From positions 1-15,783 of the forward strand of contig CALETX010000200.1 of NCBI GenBank assembly GCA_937920455.1: a DNA stretch of 15,783 bases. Direction: 5' to 3'. This DNA is from an uncultured bacterium (GTDB lineage: Bacteria > Verrucomicrobiota > Kiritimatiellia > UBA8416 > CALETX01). Position numbers and translations under genes: made by a program. How positions within the stretch are numbered: position 1 is the first letter of the stretch; each line of letters opens with the position of its first letter. Shown here one piece after another: positions 15,393 through 15,783 of this stretch. The notes under the pieces were generated by a model, which did not search any database, was not told where the DNA came from, and worked only from the letters and a program-made list of their open reading frames with translations.

Positions 15393-15783
15393 GCCAGACT
15401 CCCTTCACTGACGAACAGACGGTTCTCCTCCCGGTTCCTGCTATTGGCCACGAGCATGACCGTCTCCAGAACGCCCACACGCCAGACCTCGCCAGTTAAC
15501 CGCCTCTCGTCAGATTTCCAGCACGCAACTGAATGTCTGTCAACGCAAAAAAGCTCCGGCGCACAAGAAAAGACAGCCCGCTTCCGGCACAGCCGTCACG
15601 TGGAAATCGTCATAGTCACGTTTGTTTGCGACTTTTTCCTGCCATGAAGCGGATCGAGCGAACCATGACTGGGCGCCATAGACATATTTTCGACCGCGCC
15701 GCCTCAGGGAAGACGCCTGCCGGAGGTGCCTGCCGCAAGAGATGCGTGCTTGATGCCCTTCACCGACTTCAGACTCTGAAAGA
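15393..15783. other. 391-nt end region with no supported gene
   Basis: This holds the leader of the CBM9 gene. Two frames run off the window edge. A rightward one starts at ATG 15645 (MKRIERTMTGRHRHIFDRAA) without a ribosome binding site. A leftward one is open from 15783 to a TGA at 15540-15542. Neither resembles a family I know. I see no RNA gene, repeat or strong terminator. Confidence 0.4.
15515..15543 (-). promoter_or_regulatory. Possible promoter for the interrupted CBM9/propeller gene
   Basis: On the minus strand a perfect TTGACA (15543-15538) is followed after 17 nt by TGGAAA (15520-15515), which matches the -10 consensus at only 3 of 6. It is about 120 nt upstream of ATG 15392. It rests mainly on the -35 box. 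Confidence 0.25.

Noticed and set aside
15645..15783. Rightward gene start at the window edge (MKRIERTMTG...)
   Set aside because: No ribosome binding site and no similarity I recognise in the 46 codons available; a leftward frame is equally open.

Overview
This window is bacterial DNA of roughly mid-50s percent GC by eye. It looks chromosomal: there is no transposase, integrase, CRISPR array, rRNA or tRNA that I can see. The gene content points to a PVC-type bacterium, with Lentisphaerota or Kiritimatiellota as my best guess. The reasons are large secreted CBM9/beta-propeller proteins, an NPCBM plus GH36-type alpha-galactosidase remnant, a two-subunit glycine decarboxylase, and a pilus-retraction ATPase carrying an N-terminal cyclic-nucleotide domain. 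The taxonomic guess is inference and is not proven by any marker here.

Layout from left to right. (1) 75-992, minus: a secreted protein that ends shortly after the start of a glycosidase-like barrel, probably truncated. (2) 1255-3489, plus: a PurF-like amidophosphoribosyltransferase paralog without the catalytic N-terminal Cys, followed after 27 nt by a GufA-type ZIP metal transporter. (3) 3538-4498, minus: the wreck of an NPCBM/GH36-type alpha-galactosidase. It has lost most of the catalytic barrel and carries a TAG at a Trp position. (4) 4499-9205, minus: a tight operon gcvH-gcvPA-gcvPB followed by a DUF1846 gene. It encodes the H protein and both subunits of the P protein of the glycine cleavage system. 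gcvT is not in the window. (5) 9406-11608, plus: a small ankyrin-repeat protein and a 610-aa cNMP-binding/T2SSE_N/PilT ATPase. It diverges from the gcv operon, with a 200-nt regulatory region between them. (6) 11640-15392, minus: one 1,250-codon reading frame cut by two in-frame stops (TAA at codon 269, TAG at codon 810). It encodes signal peptide, CBM9-like domain, FlgD-like Ig, NHL-type beta-propeller and a second CBM9-like domain. (7) 15393-15783: upstream region of that gene, with no gene I can support.

The main theme is a contrast. Housekeeping genes (gcv operon, PurF-like, ZIP, PilT-like) are intact, with good ribosome binding sites and overlapping starts. All three secreted carbohydrate-related loci are broken by truncation, internal deletion or nonsense codons. 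I favour ongoing loss of polysaccharide-use genes, as in a lineage changing niche or becoming host-associated. Local tolerance or recoding of UAG/UAA is the less likely alternative. The most notable intact genes are the Cys-less PurF paralog, which keeps all four Fe-S cysteines, and the cNMP-domain PilT fusion.
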